64,000 nucleotides of DNA from contig NZ_KB911822.1 of NCBI RefSeq assembly GCF_000383675.1, positions 62,001 to 126,000 of the forward strand, in the 5' to 3' direction. Origin of the DNA: Terracoccus sp. 273MFTsu3.1 (GTDB lineage: Bacteria; Actinomycetota; Actinomycetes; Actinomycetales; Dermatophilaceae). Positions 9,495 to 17,442 of the stretch are shown here, piece by piece. The notes beneath the pieces were generated by a model. That model ran no database searches. It was not told the DNA's origin and saw nothing but the letters and a program-made list of their open reading frames with translations. The number at the start of each line of letters is the position of its first letter. Position 1 is the first letter of the stretch. Made by a program: the position numbers and the translations under genes.

Positions 9495-10154
9495 GTGCCG
9501 TCCCGCCCATCTGAAGCGCCCGCGGTCGTCGTCGTCCTGACGGGCGGGGCCTCGCGGCGGATGGGCTCCCACAAACCCGTCCTCGACGTCGGCGGCCGGC
9601 CCCTCGTCGCACGCGTCCTCGACGCGGCCGGCGAGCGTCCGGCGCTCGTCGTCGGCCCCGGTCAGGGTGTCCCCGACGGCGTACGCGTCGTGTGGGAGCG
9701 CGTCCCCGGTGGCGGTCCGGTGGCCGGCGTGTCCACCGCCGTCGAGGCCCTCGCCACCGACGCCGCCACGAGCGGCATGCCGATGCCGTATGCCGTCGTG
9801 CTGCTGGCCGCGGACCTGCCCTTCGTCACCTCCGCCCACGTCGACCGGCTCCTCGAGGCGCTCGGGTCGGCCGACCTCGCCGTGACGGTCGACGGTGACG
9901 GACGCAGCAACTGGCTCTGCTCGGCCTGGCGCCTCGCCGCCCTGCAGGGGCGTCTCGACGAGCTCGGGGACCCGTACGGCAGGAGCATGCGCGACCTCGC
10001 CGACGGCATACGCACGCAGGCGGTCGACGACCCCTCCGGGGTCGCGCTGGACGTCGACACGCCGGCCGACCTGGCCCGTGCGCGCGACCTTGCGCGCGAC
10101 CGTTCGCGCGAGCGTGCGCGCGGCCGCGCGGAGCACCGTCCGAGCGCCGACTGA
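9495..10154 (+). CDS. mobA: Molybdenum cofactor guanylyltransferase MobA-like
   Basis: 219 residues. The N-terminal nucleotidyltransferase loop VVVLTGGASRRMGSHKPVLDVGG, the AAADLPF-like metal site (VVLLAADLPFVTSAHVDRLL) and the VDTPADLARAR C-terminal block fit the MobA/MocA family, which attaches GMP or CMP to molybdopterin. Placement next to fdhD favours MobA. GTG at 9495 is chosen from the leaderless -10 CAGACT 7 nt upstream. The last ~25 residues are an Arg/Ala/Asp-rich tail encoded by an alternating CG stretch and look non-catalytic. Confidence 0.85.
   Translation: MPSRPSEAPAVVVVLTGGASRRMGSHKPVLDVGGRPLVARVLDAAGERPALVVGPGQGVPDGVRVVWERVPGGGPVAGVSTAVEALATDAATSGMPMPYAVVLLAADLPFVTSAHVDRLLEALGSADLAVTVDGDGRSNWLCSAWRLAALQGRLDELGDPYGRSMRDLADGIRTQAVDDPSGVALDVDTPADLARARDLARDRSRERARGRAEHRPSAD
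10069..10132 (+). repeat. CG-alternating low-complexity tail of mobA
   Basis: The 3' end of mobA repeats the word GCGCGCGACC and close variants (10080-10120), giving long purine-pyrimidine alternations. It encodes Arg-rich residues only. It looks like a slippage-prone or Z-DNA-prone stretch. Confidence 0.5.
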
Positions 10155-10281
10155 CGGCCGCCTGAGGCGGTCGACGGGCGACTCTGGGAGATCGCCCAAG
10201 TCGGGCCCTGCGGCGAATCCCCCTGCGGCCAAGCGCTACTCCGGACTTCGGAGGCATTTGGCAAAGACTTGGTAAGCCCCG

Positions 10282-10355
10282 TTGACCCGTGTTCTGGGCT
10301 GCTGCCAACGTCACGCACGTTCCGGCCCGATCTCATGTCGTGAGATGAGCGGAAC
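10282..10355 (+). promoter_or_regulatory. Candidate promoter and 5'-UTR stem-loop of the M4 protease gene
   Basis: TTGACC (10282-10287) and CAACGT (10306-10311) are spaced 18 bp as -35/-10. The predicted transcript would begin with a dyad at 10321-10355: outer arms TTCCG/CGGAA and inner arms ATCTCA (10331-10336)/TGAGAT (10342-10347). This could be an mRNA-stabilising hairpin or an operator. The rest of 10155-10281 shows only short weak hairpins (for example GGGCGA/TCGCCC at 10176-10197, perhaps the mobA terminator). Confidence 0.4.
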
Positions 10356-10400
10356 TCCCTCCAAGCGGCCCACGAGCCGCATCTCGACTAGGAGCAACCA

Positions 10401-12458
10401 GTGAATCGACTGAAGTCTGGGCTGGCGACCGGAGGGCTGCTCGCCCTCGCCCTCGCCATCTCGCCGGCGATCCCGGCGGGCGCAGCGGCAGGTGCAGGAC
10501 GCGACAAGGCGCCTGCCCCCGAGTCGCAGAGCCTCAAGGCGACCGAGCAGTCCCGAGCAGCATCGTCCGCGAGCGCCCTCGGCCTCGCCTCGGGCGAGAA
10601 GCTCACCGTCAAGTCCGTCATCCAGGACGCCAACGGCGCGACGCACGTCCGCTACGAGCGGACCTTCGACGGCCTGCGCGTCATCGGCGGCGACTTCGTC
10701 AGCCACAAGGACTCCTCGGGTGCCGTCAAGAGCGTCACGTGGAACTACCGCAAGAACGTCACCCCCGCGACGATGACCCCGAGCGTCTCCAAGAGCGAGG
10801 CGCACCAGGCCGGTCTCGCCGCGTCGAAGGCCAACAAGGAGACCGCCACCCCCGGTGAGCTCGTCGTCTTCCAGTCGGCCACCGGTCCCAAGCTCGCCTA
10901 CGAGGTCATCACCGAGGGCATCAAGGCCGACCAGACCCCGACCCGCCTGCACACGATCGTCGACGCCACCACGGGCAAGACCCTGACGAGCTGGGACGAC
11001 ATCAAGCACGGCACGGGCAACGGCATCTTCGTCGGCTCCGTCACGCTCGGCACGACCGCCGGGACGACGTACACGATGAAGGACACCCACGGGAACTACA
11101 CGACCGACCTCAACCAGGCCACGAGCGGCAACGGCACGACGTTCACCGACGCCGACGACGTCTGGGGCAACGGCCTGCAGAGCAACCGCCAGTCGGCGGC
11201 CGTCGACGCGCACTACGGCGCCGGCAAGACGTACGACTACTACAACACCCAGCTCGGCCGCGCCGGCATCTGGAACAACGGCACCGGCGCCCGCAGCCGC
11301 GTCCACTACGGCCAGAACTACGTCAACGCCTTCTGGGACGGCACGCAGATGACGTACGGCGACGGCGCCAACAACGCGGCCCCGCTCGTCGAGCTCGACG
11401 TCGCCGGCCACGAGATGAGCCACGGCGTCACCGAGAACACCGCGGGCCTCGCCTACACCGGCGACGCCGGCGGCCTCAACGAGGCGACGTCGGACATCTT
11501 CGGCACGGGTGTGGAGTGGTACACGAACAACCCGAGCGACACCCCCGACTACCTCATCGGCGAAGAGATCAACATCAACGGCAACGGCACGCCGCTGCGC
11601 TACATGGACAAGCCGAGCAAGGACGGCGGCTCGAAGGACTGCTGGAGCAGCTCCCTCGGCGGCCTCGACCCGCACTACTCGTCCGGCCCGCTCAACCACT
11701 GGTACTTCCTGGCCTCCGAGGGTTCGGGTGCCAAGACGATCAACGGCGTCAGCTACAACAGCCCCACCTGTGACGCCTCGACGGTGACCGGCATCGGCCA
11801 CCTCAAGGTCGAGAAGATCTGGTACCGCACGCTGTCGACGTACCTCACCTCGAGCAGCAACTACGCGGCGGCCCGCACCGGCGTCATCAAGGCGGCCAAG
11901 GACCTCTACGGCGCCGGCTCGGCCGAGTGCACCGCGGTCGACAAGGCCATGGGCGCCATCTCGGCCCCGGCCAGCACCGAGACCTGCGGCACCGGCGGTG
12001 GCGGTGGCGGCGGCGCGGCCCTGACCAACGGCGGCTTCGAGTCCGGCCAGACCGGCTGGACCGGCACGACGGGCCCGATCACCAACAACACGGGCCGCCC
12101 GGCCCACGGCGGTTCGTACAAGCTGTGGCTCGGCGGCAACGGCACGGCCGGCTCCGAGAACGAGTCGCAGACCTTCGCCGTCCCGTCCACGGCCACCGCT
12201 CCGGCGCTGACCTACTGGATCCGCATCGACACGGCCGAGACCACGACGACGAGCGCCTACGACACGGCCACCGTCCAGATCAACGGCGTCACGAAGCAGA
12301 GCTACTCCAACCTGTCCACGCCGAAGGCGTCCTACGTCCAGAAGACGATCGACCTCACGGCCTACAAGGGCACGAACGTCACGCTGAAGTTCGCCGACAC
12401 CGAGGACTCCTCGCTCCAGACGAGCTTCGTCATCGACGACGTCGCGACGAACTTCTGA
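10401..12458 (+). CDS. Secreted M4-family (thermolysin-like) metallopeptidase
   Basis: 685 residues. A Sec signal peptide (MNRLKSG, then hydrophobic core, AGAAAG cleavage region) is followed by an FTP/PepSY-type propeptide (about 60-215). The M4 catalytic domain has HEMSH (His337-Glu338-His341) and, as expected, the third zinc ligand Glu361 in GGLNEATSD. After a glycine-rich linker (TGGGGGGGAA) comes a C-terminal beta-sandwich of about 150 residues beginning GFESGQTGWT, a carbohydrate- or surface-binding-like module. GTG at 10401 has AGGAG 6 nt upstream. It probably acts as an extracellular protease; the propeptide implies autoprocessing. Confidence 0.94.
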   Translation: MNRLKSGLATGGLLALALAISPAIPAGAAAGAGRDKAPAPESQSLKATEQSRAASSASALGLASGEKLTVKSVIQDANGATHVRYERTFDGLRVIGGDFVSHKDSSGAVKSVTWNYRKNVTPATMTPSVSKSEAHQAGLAASKANKETATPGELVVFQSATGPKLAYEVITEGIKADQTPTRLHTIVDATTGKTLTSWDDIKHGTGNGIFVGSVTLGTTAGTTYTMKDTHGNYTTDLNQATSGNGTTFTDADDVWGNGLQSNRQSAAVDAHYGAGKTYDYYNTQLGRAGIWNNGTGARSRVHYGQNYVNAFWDGTQMTYGDGANNAAPLVELDVAGHEMSHGVTENTAGLAYTGDAGGLNEATSDIFGTGVEWYTNNPSDTPDYLIGEEININGNGTPLRYMDKPSKDGGSKDCWSSSLGGLDPHYSSGPLNHWYFLASEGSGAKTINGVSYNSPTCDASTVTGIGHLKVEKIWYRTLSTYLTSSSNYAAARTGVIKAAKDLYGAGSAECTAVDKAMGAISAPASTETCGTGGGGGGGAALTNGGFESGQTGWTGTTGPITNNTGRPAHGGSYKLWLGGNGTAGSENESQTFAVPSTATAPALTYWIRIDTAETTTTSAYDTATVQINGVTKQSYSNLSTPKASYVQKTIDLTAYKGTNVTLKFADTEDSSLQTSFVIDDVATNF

Positions 12459-12510
12459 CGGATCGAGCACGTCGGGCCGCGTGAGCTGCCCTGAAGGACA
12501 CGCACCACCA

Positions 12511-12554
12511 GAGGTCGGTATGCCGCCGGGTCAGCCCCGCGGCATACCGACCTC
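12511..12554. terminator. Bidirectional palindromic terminator
   Basis: A perfect 16-bp stem (12511-12526 with 12539-12554) and 12-nt loop lie between the convergent M4 and lipoprotein genes. No T-tract follows. Each arm contains one copy of the recurrent heptamer GTATGCC/GGCATAC. Confidence 0.75.
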
Positions 12555-12588
12555 GTGCGTGCGGCGGGGACTCCTGCCGCGCGGACGC

Positions 12589-13224
12589 TCAGGAGGCGGG
12601 CACGGTCGCCGCCGTCGCCGGCGGAGCGGTGGTCGGCGTCACGCAGCGGGTCGTGGCGGGCACCGAGAGGGTGACGTCACTGACGAGGGTGCCGACGAGG
12701 CCGGAGATCTCGCCGAGCGACGGGTCGCTGAGGTCGATCGCCCGGGCCTGGTGGTCGGTGACCGAGATCGTGATCGGGTCGCTCTCGGGGACGGCGTCGG
12801 GGTCGAGGGCGGTGGACCCGTCGGTCGGCGGCTCGAGCGTCGCGGGGCCGAGGCGGAGCGTCGCGAGGAGGGTGACGAGCTGGCGCTGCTGCGGGGCGCT
12901 GAGCGTGCACACCCGGCCGTGGACCGTGCGCGTCTCGACGCGGACGCGGCCGTTGGCCTCGAGCACGATCTGGTCGTCGAAGCCGGCGATGCCCCCGGTG
13001 CGGCGCAACGTCAGCGGGAACGTGGGGCCGTACGACGACCCGAGCGCGTCGTCACCGGCGGCGCCGAAGCGCAGCGCGGAGGTCGTCGACGACGTGGTCG
13101 CCGAGGCCGACGAGGTCACCTCCCCCGTCGATCCTTCCTCGAGCGTGGCGGACCCGCAGCCCCCCACGAAGAGTGCTGCGACGGCCATCCCCACGCACAG
13201 GCCTGCGCGCCCCATGACGTCCAT
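12589..13224 (-). CDS. Lipoprotein of unknown function
   Basis: 211 residues. Start ATG 13224 has GAGGGG 6 nt upstream and begins MDVMGRAGLCVGMAVAALFVGGCGS, a lipoprotein signal peptide with lipobox VGGC, then a Ser/Thr-rich linker. The mature part (FGAAGDDALGSSYGPTFPLTLRRTGG, then FDDQIVLEANGRVRVETRTVHGRVCTLS) is beta-rich with one internal Cys. A related pattern occurs in actinobacterial secreted proteins with a protealysin-inhibitor-like (emfourin) fold, which would fit the convergent M4 protease gene, but that is a weak inference. Otherwise unrecognised. Confidence 0.75.
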   Translation of the reverse strand: MDVMGRAGLCVGMAVAALFVGGCGSATLEEGSTGEVTSSASATTSSTTSALRFGAAGDDALGSSYGPTFPLTLRRTGGIAGFDDQIVLEANGRVRVETRTVHGRVCTLSAPQQRQLVTLLATLRLGPATLEPPTDGSTALDPDAVPESDPITISVTDHQARAIDLSDPSLGEISGLVGTLVSDVTLSVPATTRCVTPTTAPPATAATVPAS

Positions 13225-13448
13225 GGTGGCCCCTCGCGGCGGACGATGCACGCCCGACCCGGTGGAATCAGGACAACGCTTGGGTGACGGTTTCAAGTGG
13301 CGGGCCTCGGGATGCGCGGGAATGCTCGGTGTCAGAGGTGTGTGTCGGGCTCGGGGCCGGACACACCCGTTCGCGCGGAGGCGGGCGCCGACGGACCCAC
13401 GTCGGCGTCAGCATCCTGCGCTCACCAGGACACGAAAGGGACGATCGA

Positions 13449-15413
13449 GTGATACCCATCTCCACGCCACACCGAACTCCGGGAAGCCGCAGGGCGCGGC
13501 GGTCCGTCGCCGCGCTCGGCGCCGTCGCGGCCGTCGCCGCCGGACTGGCTCTGACGAGCCCGGCCGCGCAGGCCGCGGACCCGTCGGCCACGGCCTCCGG
13601 CACCGACCCCGCCAGCCGGGAGCGGGCCTTCGCTGCGGCCTCGGCGGAGTACGGCGTGCCGCGCACGGTCCTCGAGGCCGTGTCGTACGCCCAGACCCGG
13701 TGGGACTTCAACCCCGGCCACAGCACGTCCGGCGGCTACGGCCCCATGCACCTCGTCGACGCCGACCTCGGCACCCGCGCCGACGCGAAGGGCCTCGGGG
13801 AGCCGTCCGCTCCGGAGGCCGCACCCGTGGCCGACACGCTCGGCCGCGCCGCGGAGCTGACCGGCCTCGCCGAGGACGCCCTGCGCACCGACGAGCTCGC
13901 CAACATCCGCGGCGGTGCGGCCCTGCTCGCGGCCACGCAGCAGCGTCTCGGGCTGCCCACGGGAGAGTCCACCGACGCGGGGCAGTGGTACGCCGCCGTC
14001 GCCGACGCCTCGGGCTCGGCGCAGGAGGACGTCGCGGCGGCCTTCGCCGACGACACCTACTCCGTCATCGCGTCCGGCGCCTCGCGCCGCACCGTCGACG
14101 GCAAGGAGGTCTCGCTGCTGCCGTCGGCCGTCAAGGCCGACACCGCGCAGGTCGACCGCCTCGGCCTGCTCAAGAAGCCCAACGCCGGCCCCGTCGACTG
14201 CCCGCCCGGGCTCGACTGCGAGTGGGTCCCCGCGCCGTACGAGCAGTACGGCCCGGGCGCTGGCGACTACGGCAACCACGACCTCGCCCAGCGCCCGCGC
14301 GCGCCGAAGATCACCAACATCGTCATCCACGACACCGAGGCGACCTACGACACGACCCTCAAGCTCGTGAGCGACCCGACCTACGTGTCGTGGCAGTACA
14401 GCCTGCGCAGCTCCGACGGCCACATCGCCCAGCACCTGACGCCGCAGGACGTCGGCTGGCACGCGGGCAACTGGTACGTCAACAGCCACTCGATCGGCCT
14501 CGAGCACGAGGGCTTCGCGCCCCAGGGCGCCGAGTGGTTCAGCGAGCCGATGTACCGCTCGTCCGCGCGGCTCGTGCGCTACCTCGCCAAGACGTACGAC
14601 ATCCCGCTCGACATGCAGCACATCTTCGGCCACGACCAGATCCCGGGCGTGACCCCGGGCAACGTCGCCGGGATGCACTGGGACCCGGGCCCCTACTGGA
14701 ACTGGGAGCACTACTTCCAGCTCCTCGGGGCGCCGCTCTCGGCCCACCAGTCCGGTGCAGCCCAGGACCTCGTGCGGATCCTCCCCGGCTTCGAGGACAA
14801 CATCCAGCCGGTGACCGGGTGCACGACGGCGGGCGTCGCCTGCCGCGCGCAGGGCACCAACTTCGTCTACCTGCACACCCAGCCGTCCGAGACGGCGCCG
14901 CTCGTCAACGACATCGGCCGCAAGCCCAACGGCGCGGCCTCGACGACGAACGTGTCCGACATCGGGGCCCGCGCCCAGACCGGTCTGACCTTCGCCGTGG
15001 CCGAGCGCAGCGGTGACTGGACGGCCATCTGGTTCAACGGCGTCAAGGGCTGGTTCCTCAACCCGGCGTCCGACCCGACGGCCGTCCCGGTCAAGGGCTC
15101 CTACGTCGTGCCCAAGGCCGGTCTGGCCAAGGCCCCGGTCTACGGGCGCGCCTACCCGGAGGCGTCGGCCTACCCGGCGGGCATCCCGGTCCAGGCGCTC
15201 GCGCCGCTGCAGTACTCCTTCGCGGCCGGCCAGCGGTATGCCGTCGGTGACCTCACGGTGCCGACGAACTACTACCGTGCCTCGACGTTCTCGCTCGACA
15301 CCCCGAACGACCACGTCGACGTCGTCGGTCAGGACCGCTACTACCAGATCTCCCTCGGCCACCGCTTCGCCTACGTGCGCGCGGCCGACGTGGACGTCGT
15401 CACGGCCCGGTAG
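13449..15413 (+). CDS. Secreted N-acetylmuramoyl-L-alanine amidase (Amidase_2)
   Basis: 654 residues. A signal peptide with an Arg-rich n-region (RRARRSVAALG, cleavage near AQAAD) is followed by a lysozyme/transglycosylase-like helical segment (about 50-200: VPRTVLEAVSYAQTRWDFN, GGYGPMHLVD). The zinc amidase domain follows: IVIHDTE (His about 294), WQYSL, VGWHAGNWYVNSHSIGLEHEGF and IFGHDQIPG. C-terminal SH3-like repeats include RAQTGLTFAVAERSGDWTAIWFNGVKGWF. It should cleave peptide stems from peptidoglycan outside the cell. GTG at 13449 is the start that gives a complete signal peptide; AAAGGGA precedes it. Convergent with the PBP gene. Confidence 0.9.
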   Translation: MIPISTPHRTPGSRRARRSVAALGAVAAVAAGLALTSPAAQAADPSATASGTDPASRERAFAAASAEYGVPRTVLEAVSYAQTRWDFNPGHSTSGGYGPMHLVDADLGTRADAKGLGEPSAPEAAPVADTLGRAAELTGLAEDALRTDELANIRGGAALLAATQQRLGLPTGESTDAGQWYAAVADASGSAQEDVAAAFADDTYSVIASGASRRTVDGKEVSLLPSAVKADTAQVDRLGLLKKPNAGPVDCPPGLDCEWVPAPYEQYGPGAGDYGNHDLAQRPRAPKITNIVIHDTEATYDTTLKLVSDPTYVSWQYSLRSSDGHIAQHLTPQDVGWHAGNWYVNSHSIGLEHEGFAPQGAEWFSEPMYRSSARLVRYLAKTYDIPLDMQHIFGHDQIPGVTPGNVAGMHWDPGPYWNWEHYFQLLGAPLSAHQSGAAQDLVRILPGFEDNIQPVTGCTTAGVACRAQGTNFVYLHTQPSETAPLVNDIGRKPNGAASTTNVSDIGARAQTGLTFAVAERSGDWTAIWFNGVKGWFLNPASDPTAVPVKGSYVVPKAGLAKAPVYGRAYPEASAYPAGIPVQALAPLQYSFAAGQRYAVGDLTVPTNYYRASTFSLDTPNDHVDVVGQDRYYQISLGHRFAYVRAADVDVVTAR

Positions 15414-15434
15414 CCAACCGGCGGCACCACCCCA

Positions 15435-15480
15435 ACGGTCGAAGGGCCACGAACCACCAGGTTCGTGGCCCTTCGACCGT
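15435..15480. terminator. Bidirectional 21-bp perfect hairpin terminator
   Basis: Arms 15435-15455 and 15460-15480 are perfectly complementary with a 4-nt ACCA loop. The element sits directly between the stop of the amidase gene and the stop of the PBP gene. Lack of a T-tract is common in actinobacterial terminators. Confidence 0.8.
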
Positions 15481-15481
15481 G

Positions 15482-17407
15482 TCAGCGGAGGTCGTACGCC
15501 TTGAGGAAACTGACGATGAAGGGCGCGGCACCCGTCACGCCGTTGTCGCCGACCTCGTTGTAGGCCGCGATCGCGATGTCCCCGCGGCCGGCGACCATCC
15601 ACACGTGGGTGTCGGGCGGGCTCTTCGTGCCGAACTCGGCGGTGCCGGTCTTGGCGTACTCCACGCCGAGCGGCTTGAGGACCGTGCCCGACCCCTCGGC
15701 GACGACGTCACGCATCTCCTGGCGCAGCACACCCGCCTCGGTGGGGTCGAGGGGCGTCGCGGGCTTGGGGAGGGCAGGGGCGCCGGCCACGAGCTGCGGG
15801 CGCACCGTCTGGCCCTTCATGACCGACGCGACGACGACCGCCATCGTCAGCGGCGACGCCTCGACGCGCCCCTGGCCGATGAACGACGCCGCGTGCTCGA
15901 CGACGTCGTCGGTGGTCGGCACCGAGCCGAGGAAGCCGGTGAAGGGCAGGTCGAGCTTCTCGCCCATGCCGAGCGACTGCGCGGCCGAGACGAGGTCGTC
16001 CTGGCTCACCTTCTCGTGCTGGCTGATGAAGGCCGTGTTGCACGAGTAGGCGAGGGCGGTCCGCATCGGGATGTCGCCGAGCTTGTCCTTGGGATAGGTC
16101 GTGTAGTTGCTGAACCGGCGCCCGTTGACCGTGAGGGTCTCGGTGCACGGGAGCGTCGTGTCGGCCGTGGCGCCCTTGCGCACGTTGGCGAGCGAGCTGA
16201 CGATCTTGAACGTCGAGCCCGGCGCCTCCTTGCCGGCGAGGGCGAGGGTCGTGCCGGCGGCGGCAGGCCCGACGGCCGCGGCGAGCACCTCACCGGTCGA
16301 CACGCGGACGGCGACGAGCGCGGTCGGGTGCTTCGTCTGCTTGGCGAGCGCCGCCTCGGCCGCGGACTGCGCCTTGGGGTCGAGGGTGACCGTCAGCGGC
16401 TCGCCCTCGGTCGACTGCTCGGCGAAGAGCTCGCGCTTGTCGAGGGCACTGCCGTCAGCGCCACGCTTGACGGCGTGGACCGCCAGGCCCGGCTTGCCCC
16501 GCAGCCGGGCGTCGTAGCGGTACTGGAGGCCGTTCTTGCCGACGGTGTCGCCGGCTTCGAGGGTGTCCTTCGAGGCCTTGATCTGCTCGGCCGTGGCCTC
16601 GCCGACCGTGCCGAGGATCGGGGCGGCCCACGTGCGGCTCGGGCCGAGCACCTGCAGGGCAGGGACGGTGAGCGCGCCCTTGACCTTCTCGATCGCGGCG
16701 CCCCGCTCCTCGATGATCGGGTCGGTGGCGCGCAGGGTGACGCCCTCGACGAACGCCTTGGAGCCGGCTGCCTCGACCTTCGCCGCGAAGCGGGCGGGGT
16801 CGATCTCGATGAGCGCGGCGAGCTTCTTCGCCGCGGCCGCCGCCTCGGCCCCTGACACCTTCGTCTTGTCGATGCCGACGGCGGCGACCTCGCGCTCGGT
16901 CATGATCTTGCCGCCCGAGGAGTCGACGATGTCGGCCCGTCGAGGCCATTTGCGGGCGAGGTCGAGGGTCTCGTCGGACGTGAGCTGGGGCGCGACGACG
17001 CCGGGCGTCCACGACACCCGCCACTGGTCGTCGACGAGGCTCAGGTCGACCTGCGTCTCGTAGGTCCAGTCGGTCGGGGACGTCGAGACGTCCCAGCGGC
17101 TGAAGAGCGTGGCCGTCGCGTGATCGGAGCCCTCGGCGTGGCTCATCTCGCTGAGGGCCACCTGCGGACGCAGCGTGCCGAGGTCCTTGTAGGCGGCCTT
17201 GACGAAGGCGGTCGCCTTGGCGGGCGTCGTGTTCTTGAAGGTGACGGCCCCGAGGTCACCGCTCGCCAGTCCTGAGGCGAGGGCACGCGCCGTGTCGTCC
17301 GGCTTCGGCGGCGAGTCGAAGAGGGAGCAGCCGGCGCCGAGCGTGCCGACGAGCACCCCCGAGAGCGAGACGGCGACGAGAGTCCTGGCACGAGATCCCC
17401 TGAGCAT
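15482..17407 (-). CDS. Lipid-anchored class B penicillin-binding protein
   Basis: 641 residues. The N-terminus MLRGSRARTLVAVSLSGVLVGTLGAGCS has a lipobox (LGAGC), so it is probably a lipoprotein and not TM-anchored. An NTF2-like (MecA_N) domain at about 35-150 is followed by the PBP dimerisation region and the transpeptidase. Catalytic motifs are S398-T-F-K401, S455-C-N457 and K586-T-G588. The set resembles actinobacterial PbpA/penicillin-binding proteins involved in peptidoglycan crosslinking. The ATG at 17407 has TACCGT 6 nt upstream, and that spacer contains GGAG. Downstream of a membrane-protein gene by 35 bp on the same strand. Confidence 0.92.
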   Translation of the reverse strand: MLRGSRARTLVAVSLSGVLVGTLGAGCSLFDSPPKPDDTARALASGLASGDLGAVTFKNTTPAKATAFVKAAYKDLGTLRPQVALSEMSHAEGSDHATATLFSRWDVSTSPTDWTYETQVDLSLVDDQWRVSWTPGVVAPQLTSDETLDLARKWPRRADIVDSSGGKIMTEREVAAVGIDKTKVSGAEAAAAAKKLAALIEIDPARFAAKVEAAGSKAFVEGVTLRATDPIIEERGAAIEKVKGALTVPALQVLGPSRTWAAPILGTVGEATAEQIKASKDTLEAGDTVGKNGLQYRYDARLRGKPGLAVHAVKRGADGSALDKRELFAEQSTEGEPLTVTLDPKAQSAAEAALAKQTKHPTALVAVRVSTGEVLAAAVGPAAAGTTLALAGKEAPGSTFKIVSSLANVRKGATADTTLPCTETLTVNGRRFSNYTTYPKDKLGDIPMRTALAYSCNTAFISQHEKVSQDDLVSAAQSLGMGEKLDLPFTGFLGSVPTTDDVVEHAASFIGQGRVEASPLTMAVVVASVMKGQTVRPQLVAGAPALPKPATPLDPTEAGVLRQEMRDVVAEGSGTVLKPLGVEYAKTGTAEFGTKSPPDTHVWMVAGRGDIAIAAYNEVGDNGVTGAAPFIVSFLKAYDLR

Positions 17408-17413
17408 GGCTCC

Positions 17414-17419
17414 ACGGTA
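17414..17419 (-). promoter_or_regulatory. Leaderless-type -10 (TACCGT) for the PBP gene
   Basis: Reverse-strand TACCGT ends 6 nt before the ATG at 17407. It lies in the 35-bp gap after the membrane-protein gene, so the PBP gene may have its own promoter. Confidence 0.45.
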
Positions 17420-17442
17420 CGTGCCCGGCTGTGGCGGCCGTG

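Noticed and set aside
13225-13448. Hidden gene in the lipoprotein/amidase divergent region
   Set aside because: No frame combines a ribosome site with plausible codon usage; it probably holds two promoters that I cannot place with confidence.
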